This document shows positions 34,660 to 45,541 of a stretch of DNA of 64,000 nucleotides, one piece after another; the stretch's first letter is position 1, and every line of letters begins with the position of its first letter. Location: contig NC_087068.1 of the NCBI RefSeq assembly GCF_963678635.1, positions 58,017,896 to 58,081,895 of the forward strand. The letters are read 5' to 3'. The translations under genes and the position numbers were made by a program. This DNA is from Symsagittifera roscoffensis. Taxonomy: Eukaryota > Xenacoelomorpha > Acoela > Convolutidae. The notes beneath the pieces were generated by a model that saw only the letters and a program-made list of their open reading frames with translations, searched no databases and had not been told where the DNA came from.

Positions 34660-35594
34660 TGTGACATTCGACCAGAATGGATCAAAATGCAGATTCAGCA
34701 GATTCAGCAGATTCGGAAATTTAGCAGCGAACCTTCCGAATTGACGGTTTTAAGCGATTAGCGACGTTATTGGAACGATTAGCCAAACGGCGCAGGTCAA
34801 GATATTCTGGTATTTTGGAATTTTAAAAATTCGAAGCATGACGTCATATTTCTGAGAAACGTCAGAAACGGCCATTTTGGCAAGAAAGAGCTGAAAAAAA
34901 AACAGAACAACATTAGTTGTGATAGCGATAACAACGGAAATTGTGATTGAGAAACAACAACAGATTGCAGGAACAGCAGAGACCGTTCCAAGTTGCAACT
35001 ATTGTGTGGCTACAATAGTTGCAAGGCAGTTGCTAACAACAGTGAGGGGTGGAAACCAGCCTTCCGGGTTACAGGGAAATCAAGCTTAACGTGCTTGATT
35101 CAGTGGATTCGAGAATCCGGAGGGGTTCCGGGACTGAAATTTTTATCATCTTATATAAAGTTTTAGCTTCCCTGTCATGTCCTGATTTGAATTTAATTAA
35201 CATCTGAATTCATTTTGCTAGGATGAGAAGCTAGGAGTTGGGGGAAAGGGTTGATCCATCTTCGATGGAGATGATGATTTTTATCTACTGAACAATAACA
35301 ATAATAATTCAATAAGTAGTAGTAGCCCTGTTTTTAGGAGTGACCTCGTGGTCTGGGGATACTGAGACCCAGCCATGAGCTCACTAATTTTGCATGTAAT
35401 TAAGTTAATTTGAGCGTTTTGACCGAAGCCGAAAGCAGTAACGTTTTTGTCGACCCGATGTTAGAAAAACCACCAAAAGAACTGGCTTGGTAGAGACGGT
35501 TAAAAGCATGTAAAACTATGTTTAGACGTTGGCCAGTCGTCTTAGGACTTAGTTTTATTTTCCGTCGATACGTATCTTCCGGGCGAATGTTACA
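34660..35594 (+). repeat. 5' LTR of E2, second copy (the one linked to the coding region)
   Basis: 935 bp, TGTGACATTC to GAATGTTACA. TATATAAA at 35152-35159. It contains a 9-bp local repeat (ATTCAGCAG near 34690) not present in the first copy. Confidence 0.9.
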
Positions 35595-35606
35595 TAGATG
35601 TTTTTA

Positions 35607-35623
35607 TGGCGCTCCTGTGTGTT
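35607..35623 (+). promoter_or_regulatory. E2 primer-binding site, second copy
   Basis: TGGCGCTCCTGTGTGTT; one base differs from the other two copies. Confidence 0.65.
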
Positions 35624-38578
35624 ATTCTTTTTTAACATCATGACCGGCAGAACCGTTAACGAGCACTCCGCGCCGAGCGGATGCTCATATTAACGCCCTT
35701 AATAGGCCTAAACCGCCGGGGCGGAAGGGTGATTTGGAGCGCGGAAGCGTTCCGGATTACCGTGAATAGCTTTTTAACCTAGTTAAGACCGAAATTTCAC
35801 GAACCAGGAAGGGTGGGGGATCGGCCGTTCCCTCGTTCCCTGAGTGGTTTGTGACCAAAAACACTTAAAGATATATATAAAACCAAACAAAAAGTAGTAT
35901 AGTACCCAAGAAAAACAAAAAAATATATAAAAAAAATAACCGAAAAAACCAAAAACAGTAAAAAAGTAAAAAATCAGTAGAAATCATCCCCCCAGACAAG
36001 ATGTGATCCGATCCCCCCGTTTGTTGTTGATGAATATATTGTTGTTACAGGCATTTATATCAGTCACGATTGTCACGATCAATTTTGTGGCCCGTTTGTG
36101 AGGCTTGTACTGAAGGGTTATTTGAGCATTTAAGCACGTTAATGATAAATTGCGCTCAATCCGGAAGGGTCTGCTGATTTGCGTTCAATTCGGAAGGGTC
36201 TTGGGAGAAGACCGATCCGGCAAGCAGTACAAGGAGCAACAAGAAGGGGCTCAACGACAACAACAATCGACTGTTGGGTATCGTTAACAAGTTTTGTATC
36301 CCTTTTGGTACAAAAAGTAAGATAGTAATCTGTGGGGGGCTCGACAGTGCTGCACTGTAGTGACCCTTCACCGAACTGCGAATATCCGAGTTAAGCACCT
36401 TAATTCGGATATTAAACAAACCCGGAGGGGTATAGTATTACTACTATTATTACTTATATAGCTTATATTAATATTCCTATATCGTTTTTCAGTGAAAAAC
36501 ACAGAAAACCGACCGGTTTTTAGGGTCAAAATAGCGATATTTTGATTCCCCCACAAATCACGATTTTTGATATATCGATATTTTTTGAAACGGAAAAAAT
36601 CGCTAAATTAGTGTGTTACATTGTAATTGCACTACTATATTAGGTAGAACCGGTTAAACTTAGTTCGGAAGTGGTTGGAACTATTTTGGTACCGAAAACC
36701 GAATTTTCCCGATTTTTGACAGTACGAAACACTATAAAATCAGAAAATTTTTTGAAATTTTTGAGTTAGAACAGTAAAAATAGTTGTTTGGACAACGTCC
36801 ACGAGTGAATCTACAAGTTTTAAAACCCGCTACCCGAAAGCCTTCCGGGTTGCAGAGAAATCGAACTTAACGAGTTTGATTTGGTGGATTCATCAATCCG
36901 AAGGGGTACAGGTAGCATAGTTTTTCGCAAATTTTTTCAACTAAAGCGTTTTAGATCGGGTCTTTTGCATTGAAATAGAAGAGAATAGGCCTTCTGAGCT
37001 CGGATCAATATTTTTTAGATCGAATAGAACAGAATTGCGAAAAAAGTTAGGCGGAACCTATAAGAGAGAAAATTGTTGAGTTTGGAAGAAAGACGTTTTG
37101 GCTCATAACTTTTCAACGACTGGACAAATTCAGTTGATCTTGGTACCATTAGATCAGAAATTAGCTTAACTTACTAGTAGCAAGGATAATTGTTCGAAAA
37201 AATAAGCGCGAAAATTTTTTGAGATTGTTTTTAGCAAATTCCTCAAATTGGGAGGGTACACCCTTCACGTTTTATAAAATTTTTTTTTTGGAAAGCCCTT
37301 AAACCCCTACCAAAAGGTGATAGCGATTGAATTAAGTAATTTAAGACAGCTCTAGACAAAAAGGGAAGGCTAAAGGCACAAGAAGACGTTAATAGAGCCG
37401 AAATTAGGCAAGCGATAAGACCCTTCACCGTTAGTGTGAATTGTCAAATAAGAGGCTTAACTTCAATCCGGAGGGGTCTAGAAAGGATCATATACCCTTC
37501 CCAGCTAATTCGAACAGCATAAAAGCATCGCAGAACGTATCCGGAGGGGTATAAAGTGAAATCAAGAAATCTCCGAAAAGCTACTTTAACAAAACCAAAG
37601 GGCTCCCAATCCGGAGGGGTCAAAATTTTTTCAAATTCGGAGGGGTCCCAATCCGGAGGGGTCTTGTTTTCACAAAACCGGAGGGTTCCGATTCCGGAGG
37701 GGTCTCATATTTACTAACTCAGAGGGGTCCTAATCCGGAGGGGTCTTAATTTTACCAATCCGGAAGGGTCATATTTTTGCCAATCCGGAGGGGTACTGTT
37801 TTTTGTCAACCCGGAGGGATAAAATTTTATTTTAAGGACCTAGGTAAACAGAAGAAAAGGTAAAAGTGAGAGGCATTAGGTTATTAAGAGACAGGCTAGG
37901 AATCAGTGACTGCACTGGTAACTTGCCTTTCAATAAAGACCAGACAAAAACAAAACAGGTCCGACCTCGGATATTCGCAACACTAGGCCTAAATTGAAAA
38001 ATAGTGTAACTCATTGGTGTAAATTGAAAACCAATACGTTTTTACGAGAAGTGACTGCCCTGAGGATTTTACTAGGTCTAGCTCGGGCAGTCCGAAGGCA
38101 GATAGGTAACACAGTACTCGGTGGGTGCAATGGACGCCTACTTGAGAAAATTACTGCCTTCAGAGTTTTGTCTGTTTGGTGCAGCACCAAGCGGGAAAAG
38201 CTTTTTCTTTAAAAATTCAAGTTCGACTATTGTACTGCGATTGACTCAAGTACAATACACATACGTTTTTCATAGAAATATTCTTAGTCTGTTACTTTTG
38301 ATTTTAAATCAACATAAACTGTGCTTGATTGGGTAGTGAGTATTTTAAATTGACTGATATCATCATATTGTGCTAGTTCTCATATCTTACGACAAATAAT
38401 CGATTAGTGTGAATAAATTATATACAAGCTGTATTCTAATAACATACAGGGATTCGTGGTCACTATTTAATAGAAACTTGTGAAACTTATTGTGTTGTGT
38501 TATTATTATCAGTAGTCAAACTAGAAGATCACTAGAAATCGAATTGAGAACATAGGTTTGAGAAGGTACAAATAGGAA
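35624..38578 (+). other. E2 leader, second copy, with GGAGGGGT motif array, then unique leader to gag
   Basis: To 38060 it matches the first leader copy; the motif array is at 37465-37830 and has an extra segment at about 37660-37700 with two more motif units. From 38061 to the gag ATG at 38579 the sequence is AT-rich and single-copy here. No coding frame is supported. Confidence 0.7.
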
Positions 38579-41500
38579 ATGAGTCTAGACAAGTCAAGAA
38601 TACCTAAACGAGGTAATAGTTCTAGGAAATTCATACCTGAGGAGCAAAGAAAATCAATGACCGATCCTTTTGTGGAACGGATCACACGAACAAGGAACGG
38701 CAAAAGGAAGATGGTTTCAGGCAGAATGGTTGAAACCAGGAGTCAGAAGTCCTCGGAAGAGCAAAAAGCTATGTTAGAAGTGGAGGTCCATCCGGACCAG
38801 GCCATGCATGACAACGTAGAAATGCATGGGCCGGACGGGAGAGGGAACAGAAGGCTAGCGAGTGAATCTACTCCGGTAGAACAAGGTCATAATTTTGCCA
38901 CTTCAACCGGAACACTGGACCAAGCGGAGATGTCGGAACTGTCCGACATCTCTACTGAAGTTGTGGCGACCAGGAGATCTCCAACAGACAATACCATGAT
39001 GGCAGATGTGACGGAGAAACAGACTATGTCTTCATCGTTCACAGAAAGAATGAAGAACACTTTAGGGAACATCTTTCCATTCACCATGGGAGTGGGCACA
39101 GGAAACGAAGGTGAATCCCAGGAGGAAGAAGAGGACGATGATGAGCAAGTGGACTTTAGATCTCAAATCAGCCTCAATTCTTCGACCCAATACGTCGAAA
39201 AAGAGACTGGAACCATGGACAAATTTGGTGTGGTAAGAACGATAAGCAAAGAGGTAAACACACCGGGCCAGTCGAGAGGCTTCGCGATTATGACAAATTC
39301 AGAGCCGCAAACTGGGGAGAGTAGAAACAGAGGGCTAGGCAATGCATTGGCGGATCCTGAGGTGGATAATGAAAAGACGTCGAGGCAGAGAGCCAAGGCC
39401 CGAATCTCGACCAGCACGAAGCTACCTGGGACCGACAGGGTTACACCGCCACTAGTGACGCCACTTGTGGATAACGGGGCAGCACTAGAAGAAGCCTTGA
39501 ACAACATAGTGGACAGTTTAGGAGAACAAAATGAACAGATGTCCATAAGAATGAGTGAACTAGAAAGAGCAGTTCACATTGAAAGAGAAAATCTGCGGGA
39601 AGAAATAAACCGAAATAGACAAGAAGTTGGTAAGAGCGAAAAACGCTTGAAAGAAAGAACGGACGAGCATATCGCGAAGAACTTGTCGCGAATGACAAGA
39701 GAAGCGGAACAGAGAGAGTTGCGCTTAAGAGACGACATGGAGAAGTTAAGAATTCAGCAAGAGCAGTCTCTTGGGACTCTTGACACAAAGATAGACGCGA
39801 TGATGGAGAGGCGAACTCAGGATATCATGGATAGGTTGGACGGGCTACTAGGAAGCAGGAGTGGACCAAGAGAAGGGGAACCGAACTCGGGAGGTCCCAG
39901 CAGGGAGCCGAGGGTGAAATTCAATGACCATCAAAAGAGGAGGACATATGGATCCACTAGAGGCAGGGGCAGTTCATCAGGCTATGCCACAAGGGGTAGT
40001 AGCATATGGGGCCCGAACAGTAGAGCAAGTTCAACGGGGAACAGACAGACCTCTAATGAGCGACCAACGCAAGGCAAACATGCGACTGGGAGAAGTGATT
40101 CAGGTAACAGAGGGCATGCAAGCCCGGGGAGGAGTCATGTTGGCCAAGGGGGAAACACTTACGGCGATTCGGATTGCAGGCACGCACCGCATACAGAGCC
40201 TTTGACAAGGTGTGAGGTCACTCAGGCGGGACACTCAAGGGATGCAACGGCAATGGCCACAGCCTTTGAACCCCTAAACAGGTCTCTGGAGACATTCCTT
40301 ACAAGGCTATCCAGAACCAATGAACGCAGTGAAAAGTCCAGAAGGGTCTTTAAGAAACCAAGGTGCTATAAAGACGAATCTGATGGCTGTATCGATACCT
40401 GGATAGAGGTAATGAAACTGCATTTCGAGGAGGAGGACTTGTCGGAAAGACAAAAGTGCAGTGCACTCACCAGTAACTTGGAAGGGACAGCCCTGAACTG
40501 TGTCATGGCCAAGAAGCAATATCAGCGTGACACAGCCGAGAAAATCTTCGAAATTTTGTTAAACCGTTTTGGATCAGGGGTGCAGGGGCACCAAGAAATG
40601 ATGCGCTTCGAGAAACGGAGGCAACGAGAAGATGAAACGATAGACAAGTTTCTCGATGACTTGGAAATGCTGAGAAGACGCAGCCAACCGGATGAGTCAA
40701 ACCGAAGGATGAACCTGGCCGTAGCCTCGAAATTCATCGATGGTGTGAAAAATGATGAACTTCGAACAATGCTAGCAACGCATTACACACCACTATCAAC
40801 GAATGCGCCAACACCAGAGGAGTTGAAGCTCAAGTCAATAGAGTATCTTTTGTTGAAACCTCCTTCGAGGTCTGGATACTACAAGAACAATTATGGTAAT
40901 TTTAACAGCGGACCAGCAAACCAAGGGAACAATTGGTACAAACCGAGGGATGACATGGACAAGAGACGCTCTTGTGCCAATTGCAGTTCAACCGACCATC
41001 ATGTGTCAGCATGCCCAACTTACAAACAAGGCATGAAAGCAATAGGCTTTAGCCTCGAGGACGAAGACGCGTCAAAATTGGACCATGAGGATTTCATGAG
41101 AGGAGTAATTGCAAAATTCGGCCCGAGGTGTTTCTTTTGCAACTTGGAAGGTCATTTTAAATCTGATTGTCAGCAATTCTGGGATGCAGTGGCAGACATC
41201 AAGCATCCAAGACATGAAGAAGCTCTGTCAGGAGTGAAAGCCAGCAAGGTTCGCCTGTTGAGTGAAGCGGAGGCACGCAGAAAGGATAAACCTCAAGAGC
41301 TGGCGGCAAAGAAAATGCAAGCGGTAACTGAAGAGACATGTGAACCGGAACCAGCGACTGTGGCCGATGATTTCAAGATTGACTATAGGGCAGCCGCGAG
41401 GGATGCTATAAACAGAGTGCAGCAGGAACTAGTGACAAAAGAGATCGAACAAAAAGTGAAACTCGAACTGGAAAATGAGAAACTACAGGAGCAACTGAAC

Positions 41501-42469
41501 GCCTTCGAAGCAACGGAGGTTGAAGAGACAAAAGCACGAAGCAGTTTGAGCATGAAACTTAATGTGATCTCTGGTCAGAGGTTCGGTATGGTACCGCAAG
41601 GAAGCAAGATACAGTCGATAATCTCGGTGGCTGGACACCAAGTAATCAGGAATCTGAGTGAACCATCGGAATTTACTTTGATGCATTTGGACACATATGC
41701 TGATTATCTGAGGCAGGTTGAGCCACGCACCGAGTCGAGAGCTGTGCGGGCACTACTAACGACGGGTGGCCCTCGCATGAAGAAACTTCATGGACGCTAC
41801 CTAGAGGTCTATGGGCCGTATCAAGTGATGCTGAACGTGGATGGAATCAGTATCTACACTAGGACTTATGTGACAACAGATGATGACCAAATGGGGCAAA
41901 TCTATTTGGGTGAGGAGGAACTCAAATTCCGCAGGATAGGCCATGACGCCATGATGGAACAAGATGCTGTACACATTGGGTATGAAGCAGATGTGACCGC
42001 ACATCTGCTCGACACCAACGGAACGAAGATCGGAGTCACAGGGCTTCTGGACACAGGAGCGGTAGTGAGTGTGATGCCGATAAAAACTTGGGAAAGAATG
42101 GGCTTCACGAGGGAAGATCTAATTCCAACGAATCTCCGACTGGCCGCCGCCAATCGAGGAGAAATCTACGTAGCCGGAAGAACACCAATAACGGTCCTCC
42201 ACATGGGAGGACGGGATCTTTGGATGAGCTTCCTGGTGGTAGAGAATTTGGACGACGCCGACCAATTCATCTTGGGCGGAGATTTTGTCAGGAATTTTGA
42301 CGTGATGATTGACTTGAACAACGGTCTGATACGGATTAGAAACCCGGACCGGAAGTATGTTAAGAAACCAATTAATAGGATAATAACAGACAAAAACAAG
42401 GTACCAATTTTTTTAGACAGAAAAAAAAACTACAGCCAGGACAAGCTGTGGTGGCAATTTTTAGAATGA
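38579..42469 (+). CDS. E2 gag-protease polyprotein (1,296 codons, intact)
   Basis: Domains in order: a hydrophilic N-terminus (1-300, starting MSLDKSRIPKRG); a coiled coil at about 304-420; a Gly/Ser/Arg-rich linker; a retrotransposon gag capsid-like domain at about 585-760 (DGCIDTWIEVMKLHF, LNRFGSGVQGHQEMMRFEKR); two CCHC zinc knuckles at 799-812 and 851-864 (CANCSSTDHHVSAC, CFFCNLEGHFKSDC); a helical segment; and a retropepsin at about 1150-1250 with catalytic LLDTGAVVS (Asp 1158) and FILGGDFVRNFD. It forms the particle, packages the RNA and supplies the protease. The ATG chosen is the first one in frame and E1 aligns with this start. The ORF is unbroken although the rest of E2 is decayed. 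It ends just after a slippery A-tract leading into RT. Confidence 0.9.
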   Translation: MSLDKSRIPKRGNSSRKFIPEEQRKSMTDPFVERITRTRNGKRKMVSGRMVETRSQKSSEEQKAMLEVEVHPDQAMHDNVEMHGPDGRGNRRLASESTPVEQGHNFATSTGTLDQAEMSELSDISTEVVATRRSPTDNTMMADVTEKQTMSSSFTERMKNTLGNIFPFTMGVGTGNEGESQEEEEDDDEQVDFRSQISLNSSTQYVEKETGTMDKFGVVRTISKEVNTPGQSRGFAIMTNSEPQTGESRNRGLGNALADPEVDNEKTSRQRAKARISTSTKLPGTDRVTPPLVTPLVDNGAALEEALNNIVDSLGEQNEQMSIRMSELERAVHIERENLREEINRNRQEVGKSEKRLKERTDEHIAKNLSRMTREAEQRELRLRDDMEKLRIQQEQSLGTLDTKIDAMMERRTQDIMDRLDGLLGSRSGPREGEPNSGGPSREPRVKFNDHQKRRTYGSTRGRGSSSGYATRGSSIWGPNSRASSTGNRQTSNERPTQGKHATGRSDSGNRGHASPGRSHVGQGGNTYGDSDCRHAPHTEPLTRCEVTQAGHSRDATAMATAFEPLNRSLETFLTRLSRTNERSEKSRRVFKKPRCYKDESDGCIDTWIEVMKLHFEEEDLSERQKCSALTSNLEGTALNCVMAKKQYQRDTAEKIFEILLNRFGSGVQGHQEMMRFEKRRQREDETIDKFLDDLEMLRRRSQPDESNRRMNLAVASKFIDGVKNDELRTMLATHYTPLSTNAPTPEELKLKSIEYLLLKPPSRSGYYKNNYGNFNSGPANQGNNWYKPRDDMDKRRSCANCSSTDHHVSACPTYKQGMKAIGFSLEDEDASKLDHEDFMRGVIAKFGPRCFFCNLEGHFKSDCQQFWDAVADIKHPRHEEALSGVKASKVRLLSEAEARRKDKPQELAAKKMQAVTEETCEPEPATVADDFKIDYRAAARDAINRVQQELVTKEIEQKVKLELENEKLQEQLNAFEATEVEETKARSSLSMKLNVISGQRFGMVPQGSKIQSIISVAGHQVIRNLSEPSEFTLMHLDTYADYLRQVEPRTESRAVRALLTTGGPRMKKLHGRYLEVYGPYQVMLNVDGISIYTRTYVTTDDDQMGQIYLGEEELKFRRIGHDAMMEQDAVHIGYEADVTAHLLDTNGTKIGVTGLLDTGAVVSVMPIKTWERMGFTREDLIPTNLRLAAANRGEIYVAGRTPITVLHMGGRDLWMSFLVVENLDDADQFILGGDFVRNFDVMIDLNNGLIRIRNPDRKYVKKPINRIITDKNKVPIFLDRKKNYSQDKLWWQFLE
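42424..42430 (+). promoter_or_regulatory. Candidate -1 ribosomal frameshift site between protease and RT of E2
   Basis: A_AAA_AAC in the gag-protease frame (codons 42425-42427 and 42428-42430) is the classic slippery heptamer. A -1 slip continues directly into the linker and RT frame (next codon CTA at 42430). ACAGC and GCTGT, 1-2 nt downstream, can form a 5-bp stem. In E1 the corresponding proteins are in one frame, so a one-base change in the A9 tract is the alternative. Confidence 0.55.
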
Positions 42470-44780
42470 AAAATTTGAATTCGTTAAAGGATAGTAAACA
42501 GGTTTGCTTAGTACCGAATCCAAATAGTCAGAGTTCGGTGATTTTAGGCCGGAGCTTCTCGGTAACGCGAAACGGACTGTGTGTCAGTGTGTTATTGAAA
42601 ACACTGGACACCACGGTTTCAATCCAGCGTGGAAAGAAGCTTGGTTACGCTTTGCCGATAAGGACCGACTATGAGGAGACACAAAATTTGAGGAAACATA
42701 ATGTGAAAGACTGTCCTTATCATGCCAATAAAGATAAAATTTTAAAGAGAATTAATGAATTAAAATCTATTCATAAATTGTTTTCAATGAAATCCGAAAC
42801 GGACGACGGCTTATCAAGCTGCTCGAATTTTCCGGAACGTCCCTCGTCATATGAACTAGATTCTGACAAACCGGTTTTGCCAGAGATAGAACATTTAAAA
42901 GGGAAAATAGGTGAGGGAGATTTCGAAAAATTGCGGGACGTTTTAAATCGGAACGCAGATGTATTTTCGAAACATAAAGCGGATATCGGTTGCTGTAACT
43001 TCGTCGAACACGAAATTGAACTGGAAGAAGGTGCCGCTCCGCACAGAGAGGGCGCAAGACGAATGACGCCACACCAATCGGAAGCGTGCCGAGCGGAGAT
43101 AGAAATGTTGCTTGAATACGACATGATAGAACCCTCGAGATCGCCATGGGCTTGCGGGGTGGTAATGGCGAAAAAGAAAGGGAGCAGCTTAAATTTTGTT
43201 GCGACTTTCGTTACTTGAACGCGGTAACGATAAAAGATGCGTACCCGATACCGCGAATAGACGAGAGCTTCTCTAAGCTTGGTGATGCCAAGTTCTTCAC
43301 CACGTTGGACTTGGGTTCTGCCTTCTGGCAGGTCCCTCTGCGGAAGAAGGATAGAGAGAAAACCGGATTCGCGTGATAATTGGGATTGTACCAGTGGAAG
43401 AGGATACCCTTCGGCTTGTGCAATGCAACGGCAATTTTTCAAAGACTGATGGCTCAGGCTTTGACAGGAGTGACCAAAAAGTACGGGAATCTCGTGATGT
43501 GTTACGTGGATGACGTAGTCATAGCGACGCCGACCTTGGAAGACCACATTGATCGGCTCGATGAGGTCTTTGGATGTATGAAAAGAGCAGGTTTGAAATG
43601 CAAACCATCAAAATGTGAAATCCTTAGGGATTCGATTAAGTACCTGGGAAGAATGGTGGACAGGCATGGTGTGAGGCCAGATCCGGAGGCAGTAGAGTCT
43701 GTATTGACATGGAAGGCTCCGAGAACGGACACACAGCTAATGAGCTTCCTAGGGTTTGCCAATTATTACCGTGAATTCATCAAAGGATATGCGGACAAGG
43801 TGTACCCAATGCAGAAACTGATGCGCAACAAAGGAAAGAAGTTCGAATGGAACGATGAAGCACAGGTTGCCTTCGAGAACATAAAACGGGAACTGTGTGA
43901 AGCGCCAGTACTAGGCATGCCTACAGAAGATGGCATGTATGTTCTTGTCACAGACGCGTCGGTAGTAGCCATCTCAGGAATATTGCATCAGGAACAAGAA
44001 TGGAATGGAAGAACGGTTCTTCGTCCCATTACATATGGCAGCAAAGTCTTGAGCGACACTGAGATGAAATATGGTGCACCAAAAGCAGAAATGTTTGCAG
44101 TAGTCACGTTCGTGGAAAAGTACCGTGCATACTTGGGGAGCGCTCCCTTCAAGTTACGCGTGGACAACAGAGCGCTATCCTGGTTGAAGACCTACTCGAT
44201 GGATCAGAGTTATATTGGTAGATGGATAGTAAGATTGGATGGCTACCATATGATAATCGAGCACCGGATGCGTGACAAACACCAGAATGCTGACAGCCTC
44301 AGTAATAAAACTGAGTTCTATGAAAGATTGGAGCAAAGGCAAGCCAATCAAGCAGAGATAAAGGAGGGTTTCTCGTTTCTGGACAAAGAAACTTATGAAG
44401 CGCTTCCCTTAACGAGATGGTTAGATAAGTCTGGACATCCAATTCCAGGGCATCCTGAGTTACCTGTCGAGAAAGCAGCCGAGATAAAAATCCTATCCAA
44501 AAGGGACCCGGTGCCCTTGGATCTGTTGCTGCGCTCAAACCTGGTCCAGCAGGAACTCTCTCGCATGAACATAAACAGCCTCTCATTAGTGGACAAAACG
44601 GTGCAGGTCACACCGCAAGTGATGCAGATGCTGGGTGGATTGTTAGAGAGAGAAGTGACCAGAGATGACCCCGAGTGGGCAGCAGCCATGGCATCACTGA
44701 TGGTCAGTGAGAAGGTGAAGATCATGCCGTCAATACGACAACATAAAGACAACGAGAGGGATTGTAGGTCAATAGTTTAG
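42430..44780 (+). pseudogene. E2 reverse transcriptase and RNase H (broken)
   Basis: The linker (LVPNPNSQSSVILG, IQRGKKLGYALP) leads into RT: VEHEIELEEG and SPWACGVVMAKKKG, then a one-base frame change at about 43185, then FCCDFRYLN, TTLDLGSAFWQVPLRK, then two consecutive in-frame stops TGA TAA (43377-43382) where E1 has sense codons, then IPFGLCNATAIFQRLM, the catalytic YVDD (about 43503-43514), the thumb (SFLGFANYYREF) and an RNase H domain with LVTDASVVAISGILHQEQ (its first Asp at about 43952), then YGAPKAEMFAVV and VDNRALSWL. The region ends at TAG 44778-44780. All catalytic motifs are still recognisable. The enzyme would copy the RNA genome into DNA; this copy needs at least two repairs to be open. 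Confidence 0.85.
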
Positions 44781-45541
44781 CAACTGGTGTCCTCAATACC
44801 CCAAGAGGTCTCAGTGAGTACTTAATACGGTCGGAAAGAGCAGGGTAACGATAAGCGAACGAAAACCGTTACCTTTGAGGACCGAGATGGAGAAGGTGAG
44901 AAGGTTGAACGAGAACTGGAGCAAGATTATTTGTCCAGGGAGACAAATGTTAGGTTAAACCGGCGAGTTTGAGATCAACATCCGGGACAAGGAAGTATGT
45001 CCGGGGAGTCTGAGATAGATGAAAAAGTCCATGACAAAAAACAGGACCTAGGGAACAAAGTTTTGTCCGGGGAGTTTAGATGGATGCGGAGAAGGTACGG
45101 ACCTGATCTGAAGGAGGGTGCAGACTCCATCACAGACTCTTCAATGGATGACAGCTCCAGGAATTCAAGTATGGACACATACTCAGACAGGAACTCGAAC
45201 TCGGGATCAGAACAGTCAGAACTAGCGATCCACACACTGCTAGTGGAAACTCGCGCAAGGAATCTGGATAGAGAAGTATACCAAGACCCCGACAGTGATC
45301 GCTACCTCATACCAAGTGAAAGGATCTTTGACAACGCAGCGGATGATTTGGAAGAATAGCGGTATCGAAGCGGTCGATGGGTCTGTCACCGCAAAAAGAG
45401 GTAGTCAGGACTGATCTTCAACCGTTCAAACAAGAAACACAACCATTGGCGAAGATTTGGTGCGTAAAGATGGAGGAGGACACACACCAACCCAATGAGA
45501 TGAATTGTCAAATGAGGGTCACGAAGACATATTTGAAGGCG
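44781..45541 (+). pseudogene. E2 acidic linker between RNase H and integrase
   Basis: 44997-45359 encodes 120 hydrophilic residues rich in Asp, Ser and Glu. It corresponds to E1 17034-17400. Stops flank it on both sides. It contains two copies of TCCGGGGAGT (45000-45009 and 45066-45075), a match to the core of the polypurine tract. No domain recognised. Confidence 0.5.

Larger units (their letters stand above)
29701..38060 (+). repeat. Tandem duplication of a 4.15-4.2 kb block (copies 29701-33852 and 33853-38060)
   Basis: Each copy holds the E1 polypurine tract, the truncated E1 3' LTR, the E2 5' LTR, the E2 primer-binding site and about 2.4 kb of E2 leader. The tetranucleotide TGAG sits at the start of the first copy (29701), at the junction (33853) and at the end of the second copy (38061), so the junction has 4 bp of microhomology. 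The copies are 4,152 and 4,208 bp and differ by a few percent by eye plus small indels. E2 coding sequence follows only the second copy. Confidence 0.9.

Noticed and set aside
42771-43547. 258-codon minus-strand ORF
   Set aside because: Antisense to the RT of E2; the sense strand carries the RT motifs.
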